64,000 nucleotides of DNA from Chiridota heheva (Eukaryota > Echinodermata > Holothuroidea > Apodida > Chiridotidae): contig JAIGNY010001813.1 in the NCBI GenBank assembly GCA_020152595.1, positions 585,001-649,000 of the forward strand. Reading direction: 5' to 3'. The first letter of the stretch is position 1. Each line of letters opens with the position of its first letter. Made by a program: the position numbers and the translations under genes. The notes below the pieces were generated by a model. The model was given only the letters and a program-made list of their open reading frames with translations, did no database searches and was not told the DNA's origin. Of this stretch, positions 31,791 through 45,300 are shown in pieces.

Positions 31791-32111
31791 CCGTATTTTC
31801 TCTAATAACCCCCGTCATTTTTCATACTTTCAGGATGTAACAACGTACGTTTAACTTACCAAATGTGACTTGAAAAGGCTGTAAGTCGAACGTAACCAAG
31901 CAGAAAATATGCAGAGTATATTCCATTAATAATTCATGCACAATAATGCTAAAAGCACAAAAATCGCTTGAAGAACTAATACTATGGGCCTAAAAGGAAT
32001 TGCTGTTCTTTTGTAAGTTACATTTTTTCCCTTCATACTTTACCCTCAAATAAACGCCCCCCTGTTTTCCAAATGCAACGCCCCGGAGGGCGTTTATTAG
32101 AGAAAATACGG
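31791..32111. mobile_element. TA-flanked MITE with perfect 18-bp inverted ends
   Basis: Starts CCGTATTTTCTCTAATAA after a TA and ends TTATTAGAGAAAATACGG before a TA. The exact inverted ends and TA duplication fit an IS630-Tc1-mariner or ISL2EU-type non-autonomous element of 321 bp. The short G/C hairpin CGCCCCGGAGGGCG sits near the right end. Confidence 0.85.
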
Positions 32112-32159
32112 TATTTGGAACTGATACAAGCACTCAAAATAGAATTTTCTCCATCATTC

Positions 32160-32250
32160 AATTTAACTCCATAGGGTCTAAAGTAGCTCCATAGGGGCTA
32201 AACTAGCCCCATAGGTACTAAAACTAGCCCCATAGGGGCTAATATCACTA
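32160..32250. repeat. short tandem repeat, CCATAGGGGCTAAA units
   Basis: About four to five units of 17-20 bp containing CTCCATAGGGGCTAAA or AGCCCCATAGG. Each unit contains the near-palindrome GCTCCATAGGGGC. Non-coding and local. Confidence 0.8.
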
Positions 32251-33275
32251 AACACTTGTTGTCTGAAAAATACATGTTCCATTAAAGATTCCAAATAAGG
32301 TCTCACAAAAAGCAGGAAAACATTACACACTGATCTCACACATTTCTGTGTGTGTGAGTGGTGACAAAACATTTCTGTGTGTGGTGACAAGCAAGGAATT
32401 CGAGATCTACACATCAAATTCACACGCCAAGTTCAAACTAATAAGACTTGAATATTAAGGTGCGGGATTGCGGCACATATTATCAAATTCCCACTCAAAA
32501 ATAATTCAAGGTTGGGGGTGGGGGTGTTCCAGCAAAAACAAAATGGCCGAAAAATGCGAAACTGACAATTTTTTCAGCCAAATTGTTTTCCAAAAAAGAA
32601 TCCATCCTTTTTCTAATCCCCCCAAATTACACAGGGGGGAAAATCCACCGCCCCCTCCTAAATATGAACTTTGGCGTGAACACTGTGGGCTACTAGAGGC
32701 AAGACTCCGCTCCTAAACACATAGGAAATTCAATCTTAATACTTAATTATGTATTTGAATAAATATTTCAAAACAATGATGTTGGACATCTTTTCTCTCA
32801 CCTGCTTGCAATGTGCTCATAACCTAATTTGACTGTACAGTAGAAAAATCCTAAAAATTTCCAATACGGAATAAAAATCATTCCACAGTCATTGTATCGT
32901 GTTTTTTTTTTTATTATACAAAATTCTACTATCCTACCCCAAAAATATGAAAAAACAACAACACGGTATATCAAACACTAACAGCTGTACCGAATCTGCA
33001 ACTAACAATAAAACAATTACTTTACAATTATGATTCTTTTGAATCCAAAGGAAAAAAAAAAATAGATCTAAAACATGGTCTGCATTTTTTTGTTTTTTGG
33101 CATTCAGGAAAACCAGGCACATTCACTTTTAAAAACAATTTCAAGATCTGTATACTAGATAGAGCCGGATCTTTCGAAAGATTTTATAACTCTACTTAGG
33201 ATGCAGACAATTTTTCTATGATACAATGTGAGGTGGTGTGTCGGTTCAATTCTAATGGTGCATCGTGGGTCCGCC

Positions 33276-33350
33276 TCATGAGGCTTTCTGCGCTGCTTCT
33301 GGCGCGTCACCGTTGCTCGTCTTCTGTTTCTTCAGCAACTCCTCTCCTTC
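33276..33350 (-). CDS. charged modular protein, last exon
   Basis: After acceptor ATAAACAG the frame reads E-G-E-E-L-L-K-K-Q-K-T, then S-N-G-D-A-P-E-A-A-Q-K-A-S and TGA (33278 down to 33276). The opening E-G-E-E-L-L-K-K repeats the start of exon 2, so the C-terminus is half a module. An AATAAA on the minus strand at 32915-32910 could serve polyadenylation and would give a 3' UTR of about 360 nt. Confidence 0.82.
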   Translation of the reverse strand, partial: EGEELLKKQKTSNGDAPEAAQKAS

Positions 33351-36300
33351 CTGTTTATGAAAGAGATGCAAAATAATGCATCAATTAAGATATCAAGCAG
33401 ATAATTTTGTTGAAGAAGAAGCAGATCAAGGGTAGGACATAACTGTATTGCATCTTTATGGCCAAAGCTAAATATCAGGCCTCCCAGTGACTCTTTTTTA
33501 AAATGAAGGTTTTTTTCAAGGTTGGAAAAGTTGAAATAAAGGTTTTGGATTTAAATAAAAAGGTTCATAAAAATTAACTCATGGAATAAATTTTCATACA
33601 ATGAGCATATTTTGGGGCAAAAGGCAGTTGGTGGCGCCAAAAGTCCATTACTTACGTGAAGTTGGAAATTCTATCTTGGTCCTGCTACTTTTTAAATGTG
33701 TGTTGAGAACAGATATGCTATTAAATAGATGTGTTTACTTACCAATGAAGCTAAAACCTTGGCACTTGAATCATTTATTACTTAACTTTGAAAATAAAGG
33801 TTTTTAAGGTTATTTTGAAAGGTATAAAGGTTCAATTTGTCAATAAAGATTTTTAAAGCTTTTTAAAGGTTTACTGAAGCCCTGAAATATGTTTAAAAAT
33901 CTATAGGCAGATAACTTGAGCTTAATCAATCAGGGTGTTCCACTTGATGTCATGAGGTCACAAGACTTTGTTTACATCGCCATTTAGTTAGGCAAGAACC
34001 TTGTCGATTGCTGTACACTTAAAACTTGCAAACGTTTAAAAGTTGTTATATAAGATAATCATGCCAGAATTTTGCTGTGCCGTTGGTTGCACTAATAGCT
34101 GTGTGCCGGGATTTTGTGAGGCAAGAACACTGTTGCATGCTGTACACTTATGACTTACAAACGTTTAAAAGTTGTTATATAAGATAATTTTTATAAGATA
34201 ATTATGCCGGAATCTTGCTGTGCCGTTGGTTGCACTAATAGACGTATGCCGTTCCATTTGATCCTGATCAATGTTTTGAAGTGGGTTTCTGCCGTACAAC
34301 GCAACATCTTCAACCTACGGTTCATACAAGGTTTTGCAACGAGCACTTTATATCAGGTATGTGGGCCTTGTCTGAGTATATCAAACAATCAGCTGGTGTT
34401 AATGTTAAAGTTACTCTTCATATACCCGCTGAAAACATAAAACATATTTTCCACCCCTATCATACACACAAAAAAGGGCTTACAGCAACTTTCTCGGCCT
34501 TGGCGTGCGTCCTCTTCAATGTGGCTGCATCATCCTCGGCCTCATCTGAAAATAAAATGAAATATGAGAAAAAAATTCAAATTTTTCAATGTTTATCAAC
34601 AGCTTCTATGAATTTTTGCTGGATTAGCTTAGTGTCTTTAAAGGTATGTAATATCAATGGTTTAATAAACAAGTACAATATACGATGTAATGAGCTCCCA
34701 AGCTTTGATAACCAAACACCCAACATTCAGAATTGCAATTACTGAAGGTGTCAAAAATCTTCACACAAAAAAATCGTAACAGAAATAGTATTATAATATA
34801 GTAACCACAAACAAACCGTGACAGAAATAGTATTATAATATAGTAACCACAAATAAATCATGACAGAAATAGTATTATAATATAGTAAATATATCTTCAT
34901 ATGCTCCACTCTTTTGCAATTTAATCATTGCACAATTAGACATTTTTTGTTCTTCCCGCGAATTCACATTTCACCCGCGGTTATAACTGCTGGAACTGTA
35001 GATTTGTTCAAAAATGGATTGAAAATGTGAGAATTCAAAAAATGCATAAATTTAACAAAAAACTTTTTCTTTTCAAAAGCTTCCTTGCCATACATCCAGA
35101 CCTAGGTTTTGCTTAAAAAGCCATGAAAAACTGTCAAAGACATCAAAGTATCCAATTCCGGTCAAATTTTGACTACCGCTACCATTAATATCTTTTTGGG
35201 GCAAAATTGTGCCAAATTTGATGATCTGTAACCTTTTTGAGACCAAGAATTAAAAAAATCACAAGTTCTGATCGCGATACACCTATCGCACACGAAATGA
35301 ATCATAAGGCCAAGTCATGTACTTTTAATTGATATCAAAAAGAGTAAGTCACATTTAGATTTAAGTAATAATGAAGCTTCCTTCCTGACAGTTAGTCACT
35401 TTAATCTAGTGGCTAGTCACTGTGCACAACGCTTGCGGAAGATCTGCGTTCGTTTCTTGCACAGGACACACGGCTTTGGTTCTTCCGCAAGTAATCACAG
35501 CCGTAATCATCTTTAGTGTATTTTTATTGTTTTTGCATGTTTTGCATTAAGAAAAAAAATTTAACTGGTATCGATGTAACGGAAATCTAACAAACAATCT
35601 AAATATGTAAAAAAAATCCTCATTTTTCATTATTCACAAAAAAAAGTACAAGTTCAAAAAATTAGCCTAATTTGGCCTAAAATGTGCAAATATGCATATT
35701 GTTGTCAATAATTTCTATATTTAGAATTTTTCACTGAATATTTATTGTCTTAACATTCATATAAACTAAACTTGTAGTGGTAGAAAACGAAAAGAAAGTT
35801 GTGAAAATTAATTTTGATAAATTCCGATAATTTTTGGTCACATTTTGAACCCCTGGGTCTTTAAGGGTGAAGTGTAAATAAGGACTATTGATTACCCACA
35901 AGTATCAACAATTTTGCAGGTGGAAGCTTTTACCCAATCATTGGTCAAAACTTATCAATAACAAGATTGATTGACCTCTCTGAGTAAATTGATTGACAGC
36001 TTACTCAAACAATCACCACATGAATTTGCCCAGCAACAAAATCTGTGTAACTAAATGGGGCAAAAATCCTACAATGTACTGACTGGTACAGTACAACTAG
36101 CTAGCAGTGCGCATGTAGTCAATGCAATATACTGCACTAAACACAGACTGAGTGACGACAAGATGGTGAACAAAATTTTTGCCAACAGGCACGCTATGGG
36201 CTTTGTTAATCTGATTCCTGTCACCCAGAACATTTTCCTTTTGCTAAAAACGCTAAAGATCCAGAGAAGTGCCATAAATAGATAAAAGCTTGCGGCAGAC

Positions 36301-39300
36301 CACATAAAACATCTAAATGTCCATGCGTTGGTCATAATTTGATTGCGGATTTGAGGTTCAATTGCCCCACCTAGTTAGCGCATTGCTATGGTGGGTGTGG
36401 CTATTTCTAACTCAGAGAGGTCAATTGGCAGAGTGATTGAAGAATCATGGTGATCTCCGAGTGCTGTTCTAACCAAACCAACACCGTTCATTCTTTAAAC
36501 ATGCACGCCACAAGTGACATCTTCAGCAGCTTGGAACATTTCCAGCCTAAACAGTCACAGTTGTTATCAGGCATTGGACCAGTTCTTTCACGAAAACTAG
36601 GCAATTTTTGCAAGGTAGTTTTCAAATTATTTTTTTTTCCCATTTCTTTTCAAGGCTAACATCTACTTCAATCCTAATTAATGAAGGTAATGCACTCCTC
36701 AAGAAATTCCCCGTCAAGTTGGGATTCCCACCAAGTTGGAAATCCCAAACAAGTGGAAATTCCCAATTGAGTTGGAATCCCCCCCACAGTGGGAATTCCA
36801 CATATAACATCGGAATTCCCCATCGTGTTTCTGATTTGTAACTTACCTTTGTCCTCGGCGTCCTTAAGAGCTTTTGTTTGGGCTCGTGTCTCACCTACTG
36901 GTTTATCGCCGACAATTTCTTTTCCTTCCTAGAGGAATAGAGACAACTTATGGTGAGATGAGCTGGAATGTCAATCATTTTGTTAGATAATTTATCAGGT
37001 AGTGTAAAATATCAAAGAAAACCAGAGAATGGAGTGACAGCTTATCACATAAAATGTCTCAAATGTCACATAAGTTTTGGCATCTTTTGCATAGAACGTC
37101 ACATCAGTTTTGCCTTTGTCACATTTGATTGGCATAGATTCACACATCCGACCAGTTGACCGGTGATACTCATAGAAAGGATCATTTGGTTATGCCGGTT
37201 TCATGAAAAATGGAATCCACCAATAAAATGCAACATCAAATTACCAATGAGTGTGAGTGAAGGTCACATTTAATTGGCATAGATTCCCACATCATGACCA
37301 GTTGACCGGTGATACTCATAAAAAGGATCATTTGATTTATGCCGGTTTCATGAAAAATGGAATCCACCAATAAAATGCAACATCAAATTACCAATGAGTG
37401 TGAGTGAAGGGGTAAAACATGTCACAAAATGTCAGTTTCTTGGACAATGAAACTTTGTCACAAAATATCACCAACACTTCATTTTCTGAATGTAAGAAAT
37501 TATGAAAACATAGGCAACGTTACCAAAAATAGAGAGCAAAAAGCACACTTGTTTATGCAACTTACTTTGTTTCTATTTTGTAACTCATTTTTCTACTCTG
37601 TAACTTAGTTCAATTGGTTTTTTTTTTTAAAACTTTTGCTGTTTCTATTTTCACTTTCTATTGGTTTGTTTCTTTTTTAAACTTTTGCTGTTTTTATTTT
37701 TACACTTCCGATTGGTTGTATTCTTACTTTGGACTGTTTCTCTTCTTAAACTGGTCAGTCCATCTTGTAACTTACTTTAGTTGCTTCTTTTCTTAACTTT
37801 GGCTGTTTACATTCTTAAACTTGAGTTATTCCTGTTCTGTATCTTGTAGTGCTGCCATGATATGTGATTATCTTGATATCTCTTTTCCCACGACATGAAA
37901 TATGCCTCTCAACACATATCGTGATACCAAAAACTAATACAGAACTGCAGTAAAAAAATTTTGCGCAACTAGAGGCTACTTCGTACGTTACAGTACTTAA
38001 CGCTAAGGTAGTAAATCTAAAAGTCAAGTTTACCCCATGATCGTTTCTGAATCAACTTTTAAAACGTGCAAAAATATTGTGAAACATAAAAAAACTAATT
38101 AAAAATTGTGATCTGTCACTCCACACTGGCGCGCTTTGATGTAAGTTTGCAAAAAAAAAATTGACCAGTACATGCCTCTCACTTCGATGAATCATGGTCA
38201 CGTTAGCTGAGTTACCAAACATGTGCATGTTAATGCGTGATAAAAACTAGAATGTAAGTCATGCGATCATGTCGTCTGCTAGATGGAAATCATTTTTTCT
38301 TGCCTTCATCAATGCATTCATGTATACATAAAAGAAGTAGTGATAACACCAATGTGTCGCGAGTCAGTTTTCTTAAAAAATATTGCGCTATACCAATATA
38401 TCGCAATATTTCCCTCCATGATAATTGATATGTAATATAGCTGAATCGTGACAGTTCTTGTATCTTTTAACTTTCTGTATATGTTTCTATTCTATTCTGT
38501 ATATCGTCTTTCTATTCTACAAGTAACTTATCTTTCTATTCTGCAACTTACTTTGGATATTTCTATTACGTAACTTTGGCTGTTTCTATTCTGTAACTGG
38601 TCTTTCTATTCTGCAACTTACTTTGGATATTTGTATTATGTAACTTTGGCTGTTTCTATTCTGTAACTGGTCTTTCTATTCTGCAACTTACTTTGGATAT
38701 TTGTATTATGTAACTTGACTGTTTCTATTCTGCAACTTACTGTTTCTATTCTGTAACTGGTCTTTCTATTCTGCAACTTACTTTGGATATTTCTATTATG
38801 TAACTTTGGCTGTTTCTAATCTGTAACTGGTCTTTCTATTCTGTAACTTACTTTGGATATTTCTATTATATAACTTTGGCTGTTTCTATTCTGTAACTTT
38901 GGTCTTTCTATTCTGTAATTGGTCTTTCTATTCTGTAACTTACTTTGGCTGTTTCTACCATTGTGTTGTCCCTTTTTACTTTAGGGGGTTCACTCTTTTC
39001 CTTGGCAGCATCAATCTTCTCCTGGTCACCCCGTGTCCTGGCATCATCATCAATATCTGCCTTTTCTAGGATTTTTTCTGCATCCTGAAAATATTTCAGA
39101 AAGACATGCAATATTAAACATGGGAAAACAGACCCCTACTGTAGCTTGATGTAATAAGGGGCAGGGCAATAGAATTGTTGAGGGGCACATTGATGTTGTC
39201 CGCGAAACACTGCGCCTTTAAGGCAAGTCCCTAAAGCTCTGGGATTTTAGCTATAATCATACCTCAGAATGAAATTATTCTGACTCATAAGGACCATTCA

Positions 39301-42300
39301 TGGGCCAAACAGGATAATTTCTTACTATGCTATCATTCTGTGTTCTGTATCCATGTAAGGTATTTTATTTAAGTTTAATGAAGATTTAGTTTAAATAAAA
39401 AAAAATATATTATATATTTTTTCTCTGAGGGACAGGGCAGACCACATGGGGTGTGGGGGAAGGTCAATAGAGGTGGGGCGGGCCACCCCTTTTGAAACAG
39501 CAAAGCTACGACACTGACAAAGTTCTATTTTGAAGAACTTTTAGCAAAGAACACGAAAGTGAAAGGCACATCAATTGAATGTGTCATTCTTCACAGCAGG
39601 TATTCAAATGTGAAGGGTAAATATCAGTTTGACCAACTGAAGTATGCTGAGGTTTACAATTTATGTATGAAAGTAATAGCAAATTCTTTGTGTAACTGAA
39701 CTATGCTGAGGTTTACAATTGATGTACGAAAGTAATAGCAAATTCTCCATGTAATTTCTTTTAAGTAAGACTTCTATTAAAAGATCCTCCTCACTTTATA
39801 CCGAAAGAGACCTAACTAGCTGGAAAATAAAATGGCAAATTTAGCTGGAAAATTTTTGGGCCAAATTTGACCTTTGTTTGTTGGCATGAACCAACTCCCC
39901 CTCCAAAAAAAAAAAAAAAGGGTGGGAGGGGAATTTTGCTTGGAAAAGTAGCAGAAATACCAAAAGAGACCTAAGGAATACCACCGGAAATTCCAAACTA
40001 TAGCTGGGAAATAAATGCCAAATTTGACCCTTTTTTTGGGGTGGGGAGAGGTGGGTGGGGAGGGGGAAGATTTAGCCTTTAATTTTTGTATTTTTTTTTG
40101 CATGAACCAAACCTTGAATCATCTTTTAGCGGAAATTTCATGTGTGTGGGAATCCAGTACCTTAATGTAAACACTGGGTACAAATATGTATATAAATACA
40201 AAATCTGTCAAAAATTGTAAATTTTTTTATCAAAATGGTTGAAAACATAATTTAAAGCTTTTGAATTTCATGCCAAAATTATGAGTTTTTATACTTTGCC
40301 TTTCAAAAATAAAATCATCTGTCTTTTTTGAAGGGTCATAAATTATTTCTTGTTTAGAAAAAAAAACTGCAGTCAAAACCTTGCAGGAATAGAAATTCTG
40401 ATTATCTTGAGAAAGACTGACAATTTGGAAAGAAATTTAAAGAATTTACACAAAGATATTGCGCTGCTTTCCAACTTTTACATCACAAATTTTGCATTAA
40501 TTATCAATAAATTTGGTCTGATCTTTGTAAAAGGCCAGTCTGATGTCCGTCTGTTATATATCAAGCTTCTACATTGACATACCAACTTTGAGTATGCTTG
40601 GAAGTTGCATGATGATCGCACCAGCTGGCATAGCAACGCAACGATTGGAGCTCATACTGCTGAGCAATGCAGGTTACTTGAGGCGCAAAGAAAGCGTGCT
40701 GCTCGCAAGGCACAGGCTGCAGACTTGCCAACCTTTAGGATCACCAAACTGTATTCTGGACTACAAAAGTTGTATTTTTGATAAAAAAACTGTACTCTTC
40801 AAACAAAATGTACAAAACAAAGGTTTACTGTGGCTGAAAAAAAATTACCACTGTACTTTCAGTTTCTCTTATTGTACGAATCTAAATCGGTTAAGTCGGC
40901 AAATCATTCCTTCAAGAGGACATAAACGCCAACCGAGCGTAAAAAGTGTGAGTAAAAATAAAAAAAAAATTGTATTCTGGTGCCAAAAAACATACAATCG
41001 TATTCTTAATATTTGCCCGTATTAAATACGGCAAAATCGTACTAGTTGGCAGGTCTGAGGCTGCTGTTCCAGCCTTTACTGGGTCCAGGGTTGAAAAAAA
41101 CCCTGCAAAGGGTGAGTGGAAATATAATAGACTGTGGTACTCGCCCCACTTAAAGGTATATGAACAGGTAGTGATTTTGCCATAAATATGCTCCTTTTAA
41201 TATTCTGAACATTTCATTAAAGAAGGTATATGGACAGGTAGTGATTTTGCCATTAATATGTTCCTTTTAATATTCTGAACATTTCATTAAAGAAGGTATA
41301 TGGACAGGTAGTGATTTTGCCATAAATATGTTCCTTTTAATATTCTGAACATTTCATTAAAGGTATACGGACAGGTAGTGATTTTGCCATAAATATGTTC
41401 CTTTTAATATTCTGAACATTTCATTAAAGAAGGTATATGGACAGGTAGTGATTTTGCCATAAATATGCTCCTTTTAATATTCTGAACATTTCATTAAAGA
41501 AGGTATATGGACAGGTAGTGATTTTGCCATAAATATGTTCCTTTTAATATTCTGAACATTTCATTAAAGAAGGTATATGGACAGGTAGTGATTTTGCCAT
41601 TAATATGTTCCTTTTAATATTCTGAACATTTCATTAAAGAAGGTATATGGACAGGTAGTGATTTTGCCATTAATATGTTCCTTTTAATATTCTGAACATT
41701 TCATTAAAGAAGGTATATGGGCAGGTAGCGATTTTGCCATTAATATGTTCCTTTTAATATTCTGAACATTTCATTAAAGAAGGTATATGGACAGGTAGTG
41801 ATTTTGCCATAAATATTCTTTTAATTTTAATATTCTAAAGAAGGAACATTTCATTAAAGAAGGTATATGGACAGGTAGTGATTTTGCCATAAAATATTCC
41901 TTTTAATATTCTGAACATTTCATTAAAGAAGGTATATGGACAGGTAGTGATTTTGCCATTAATATGTTCCTTTTATTCTATTCATTGTATATGGACAGGT
42001 AGTGATTTTCATTAAAGAAGGTATATGGACAGGTAGTGATTTTGCCATAAATGTTCCTTTTAATATTCTGAACATTTCATTAAAGAAGGTATATGGACAG
42101 GTAGTGATTTTGCCATAAATATGTTCCTTCTAATATTCTAAACATTTCATTAAAGGTATATGGACAGGTAGTGATTTTGCCAAAATATGTTCCCTTTAAT
42201 ATTCTGAACATTTCATTAAAGGTATAAGGACAGGTAGTGATTTTGCCATAAATATGCTCCTTTTAATATTCTGAACATTTCATTACATATCTATTAGAAA

Positions 42301-45300
42301 TTTCCACTCATTTTTGAGAAATTCACAAGAAAGAGAAAAATTAAGTCCCAAGAAACAGCTGGAATTCCACGATTAAAAAAAAGGTGTGTGACGTAAGAAT
42401 GAGGACACAGCGATGCCTACCATGCATAACTTCCATTGTCACACTGACCTACGCTACTTTAAAACATAAGTCTTGTTGAATCAGACATCAGACTATCGCC
42501 TGATTAGCAATATGCCAACTATTTTAGGACATTTTCTCGTGGATAATGAGGAAATATCGACAAGAGCTCCGATCCATTATTTCTTTATGATTGGCAAACT
42601 CCACTTCTTATGTTAGGCTGTAAGTATTACTGTATGGTACAGTGTAACTTTCACATAACGTTAGTATTGCACTGTCCCATCCTTACGTAAAAAAAAAAAA
42701 AAAAAAAAAAAAACAACAATACATAATAAGCATATTCATTAGGTTTGGAGACCTAAAAATAAGCCAGATTTTTCAGTTGGGATTGATTTTGTAAGAAAGT
42801 GTTTGTGGTGAGTGTTAATGAAGGACATTGTATCAATTTATGCAAAGTAGTTGCTACCTGTCCATATACCTTTAATTAGGCCTCACCTAATTGTATAAAT
42901 GATTGGTGAGTGACTTTTTTAATATATTTTTTTCAACCCTGACTGGAACACCCATGTTTGCCCCATTTGTAGAAGATGCCTCTTCAGTCACCAAGCTATA
43001 CACTATACACCGTACCCAACCACAGATTCGTTATGCATAGCCTTAGTCATCATCGCTTGCTATGGACACACATCAAATACATAGATATTTAACATATAAA
43101 GCACAATGAACACACTGCATAATGTGCTCTAACCTTTACTGTTGCTTTTATGGTAGTGTCCCTCTGAAGAGCTGATTTTGCATCGCCTTTACCGCCCTCT
43201 TTGTACACTAGATCCTCTTTGCCCTCCTTCTTAAGGAACGCGGCACCTTCCTGTTAGGAGACAAAAGGAAATCAAAAGGATAATTCATCTAAAGTATCAA
43301 ACTTAATTCTGTAAGATTCGTATAAAAATCAAGATAAGTGACAACACAGTATAACATTCCTCAAATGTTTGTTTGACATTTGTTTAGATATGCCTGAGAG
43401 GTCAGATCATTTTAGAGGTAGGAAGGAAAGAAACCAGGGAAGAATAAGAGAAATTCAAGAACAAAAGTCAGAAAGCTGTGATCGAGAGAGGAGGTGCATG
43501 GGTAAAACAAAGTAGAGAGGGGGTGGAAGAGGAGAATTAAATATGGTTGTAGAGGGAAGCATGATATTCCCTGAGATACCGTCCTTGATTGATAAGTTGG
43601 CAGAGTAGAGAACAGTTGGAATTAATTGTAAAATTTCCTGTGGTTCTGAATGAGTCTCAAATTCTTCCCACAAAAAATTGTAACAGAAATAATATTAATG
43701 TAGTGAATACATCTTTATATGCTCCCCTCTTTCGCAATTTAATTTACTATTCATCACATAATTACATTTTTAGAGCACATATTTACCATATATACTGTTG
43801 CTTACTCAAGAAATCTATAAAAATAAATATAAAAAATCTTTATTTTTGATGAGAAAAAAAAAATTCCTTTCATGGATATAACCACTGTAGCTCTGGCAGA
43901 AGACTGAATGTAAATTTTGAATTAAACCTTTATCTCAGGTTTTACTTTGATACTTACTTTTCAGTTCAACAGTGGTCACACTAGTGTCCAATCATTTATT
44001 TATCTATTATTACTATTCTATTATTATTATTTTTAGGGGGATATTCCTCCTTTGTGTAATTTTTTTGGGGGATTTATAATGGGATTTCTTTTTAGAGAAA
44101 ATAATGGAAAGGCCAAAAAAGGCCCAATTTGGCTGTAAAATGCAAAAAAAATGGCATTTTCTGACCAAATTTCCCCATTTATTATTTTTGAGGGGGAATT
44201 TGATGTGCGGAAATCCGCATCTTAATGTGAACACTGCAGTCAGCTCCCCCTTTTTTTGCATAGTCAGTCATTTTCTAGAATTATAGCTGTTCACACTGTC
44301 TGTTCTAGGCTTAGCACTTTTAAACGATGAAGTCCAATATAATTTTGACAAAAGGAAACGTCAGGATGAATTTATCAAAATAAACCTAATTAACAAGATA
44401 GCAAGTGATTGTACTGTTTAATGTAGACATCAGGTCGAGTATCATCACTGCAGTCTGTTTAGACTACACATAACCTTTGATCAAAATTGTCTCCCGCCTG
44501 CCACAAAGTAGGTTATCTAATTGAGAATGAGCTGCTCTATTGGGTGAGTATCACACAGAGCAACAGTAGAAATACACTTCCCTTAAGGTTTCAAAGATCA
44601 ATTTTAATGCTTTCTGAAGTAAACCACAAAAAGTGATCTATTATGGTCTGTTCAATCCCCTAATGAATTACTTATGACATCACAGAACAATGTGTAGGCA
44701 AAATTTGTGAGTTGGTTGTGTTTTATCAATAGATTTAAAGGAAATTAAATGAAGTGGGGAATTATATCTATTACAAATTAGTGTTTACACAAGTACCTAA
44801 AATATCCGGGTACCCGACCGATTGTGTTGTTACCCAGTTCCGAAAATACAACCTGGTATGGATTTTATAATATTATCAATTGCAGACTGTTTTGTTTCTG
44901 AATTGTATGTTAAAAGAATAAATCTGAACTTACAAGAATTATAAAGTGTTTGTTTCCTTTCTATTCCAACGCAATACAATAAAACAATCAAAAATATTGT
45001 CACAGATCGCAGAAATGATGTTAAACAAGCAATGTGTCTTGTAGAGTAACGTGTGTATGCTAGTAGTACTACATGTACTAGTAGTGCAAAATTTAAACTC
45101 TGTAAACTTCGGTTTAAAAAAAATATATCCAAACCAGTGCGCAATAAGCAGTGTATGTAGTATGCTGCAGAAAAAAATACATTTCTGTTGTACATCACTA
45201 AACTATTTCGAAAGCGTGTTTGCTATATGCTGATAAAAAAAAAAAAAAAAAATGTAACACCTATTATGAACCAGTCACAAGTTGTGTTCAAATTAAATTG

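Noticed and set aside
34281..34745. 154-residue plus-strand frame
   Set aside because: It mixes a frameshifted part of the THAP relic with sequence antisense to exon 5 of the minus-strand gene.
40543..41025. 160-residue plus-strand frame
   Set aside because: Composition and lack of any motif suggest chance. A different frame of the same region looks more protein-like and is listed as a finding.
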